DNA of 64,000 bases from Stemphylium vesicarium. Its lineage: Eukaryota; Ascomycota; Dothideomycetes; Pleosporales; Pleosporaceae. The DNA is taken from contig QXCR01000138.1 of the NCBI GenBank assembly GCA_004380135.1, positions 1 to 64,000 on the forward strand. The letters are read 5' to 3'. Below the pieces are notes generated by a model. It searched no databases, was not told the origin of the DNA, and saw only the letters and a list, made by a program, of their open reading frames with translations. The translations under genes and the position numbers were made by a program. Positions 63,090 to 64,000 of the stretch are shown piece by piece (position 1 is the first letter of the stretch; each line of letters begins with the position of its first letter).

Positions 63090-64000
63090 GTTTGGTGTTA
63101 GCCGGAAACCTAGTGAGCGGTGCAAGCAATTATAGCCACTGGCACAGCGGGAGAAAGAGGCCGCCAGCAACAAGCTCATGCTAGAATGTCTTGACTGTGG
63201 AGAGCAAGGTCCACCGCTTCCGAATGCAGCCGACACTTGTCTTGCGAGTCAGAGCAATACTGCAGTACCATCTTTAGCAGACATCAACTCGACAGCGATG
63301 ACTTGTCGGACTGCGGTTGTTGATCAAAGGCCTACTGGGTATACGGTCGCTGGCGACTGCAGCTCCACCCCTGCATACGACTACGACACGGTTTTGCTCC
63401 GCCTTACTTTCCGTGTCTAGTTTAGCGTTAAATATGGATTGCTCCACAATTTACATGATTGGCTATTATTCAATGGAACCATGACTGGCCCCTGGTGATA
63501 CCACCTGCCATGGTAATGCCGCAATCACTAGTGCAGTGTCTTCCGGCCGAACCGTTCCGAACCAGTGGAGCCGCGGCTGTCTGTTAACCTATAATGCATC
63601 AGCTAACCATGAAGGTCTCTGTCATATCAGAACAAGTCAGGTACAGGATCCTGTCTATTGAAGGGTGGATCCCTGTCCTCCACATCAGAAGAAGCACATA
63701 GTACTTGGGCGCTGATGCGATAGCTGCATTAAGCGCCGGCAACGAAACATCAATCGGCACATAGTGGAAGCGCGTTGGATCTTGAACACTAGTCGGTGGC
63801 GTGGAGCAACCTCCTGACGCAGTGCCGCTTTTTGCTCCCACGACCGCGAACACTTTCCCAATCTCCTAATCCTTCCGCAACTCCGCTAGTATTGTGATAA
63901 ACCAGAAAAACTGTATACCACCACAGTATTTAGTCCAGTTCGCGCCCTGGTATTTCCTACCTCCAACGAAGCATTTCGCTGAATCCCGCTGCAATGAGTC
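63090..64000. other. intergenic or edge of an unseen gene
   Basis: A minus frame (63853-63599) with GTG start reads TRFHYVPIDVSLPALNAAIA and YYVLLLMW, which is somewhat protein-like and could be an exon. No ATG or domain was found, so it is not called. The remainder shows nothing recognised. Confidence 0.35.

Overview
This is nuclear DNA of a filamentous ascomycete. Short introns (about 39-78 bp) with GT...AG ends and CTAAC-like branch sites, HET/NLR genes, an F-box protein, a GH18 chitinase, an LPMO and a Zn2Cys6 factor all point to Pezizomycotina. C-to-T repeat decay and the mix of families suggest a Dothideomycete, but that is inference. I saw no rRNA, tRNA, CRISPR or bacterial operon. The window reads as an accessory, transposon-rich compartment with a few conserved islands.

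Layout. 1-956 is the 5' part of a HET-NACHT immune-receptor gene running off the left edge. 1.7-2.1 kb is a MITE. 2.4-8.5 kb is a secreted CAP/PR-1-like gene split by a 5.4-kb Ty3/Gypsy element (209-bp LTRs, 5-bp target duplication). 9-14 kb is conventional: GH18 chitinase, PAQR receptor, F-box protein. 14.3-15.1 kb holds two minisatellites. 15.7-29.5 kb has small orphan genes, a GPI-type secreted protein, an LPMO with one stop, a RING protein and a possibly acylated protein. 29.7-32.8 kb is a 977-aa four-exon protein of an undescribed family with a decayed relative at 48-49.5 kb.

33-46 kb is the most structured part. Two NLR-type genes (serine-hydrolase + NB-ARC + tetratricopeptide) lie as an inverted pair. 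Their NB-ARC and TPR parts are near-identical, but their N-terminal hydrolase modules and TPR numbers differ. Between them are a conserved membrane-protein gene and a two-gene Tc1/mariner-like (DDE) transposon. 46-52.8 kb has two CSC1/OSCA-like channel gene copies, both broken. 54-62 kb has a BTB gene, a decayed Zn2Cys6 factor, a DUF3723 gene and a large RING-patatin phospholipase gene, each with in-frame stops or a frameshift in an otherwise preserved frame.

Genes that may work together: the HET-NACHT gene, the two hydrolase-NB-ARC-TPR genes and possibly the patatin-like gene belong to families used in fungal allorecognition and innate immunity. Several (near-)intact genes carry stops that are explained by single C-to-T changes (CAA/CAG to TAA/TAG, CGA to TGA). 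This fits light repeat-induced point mutation, although stage-specific RNA editing of UAG codons cannot be excluded from sequence alone.
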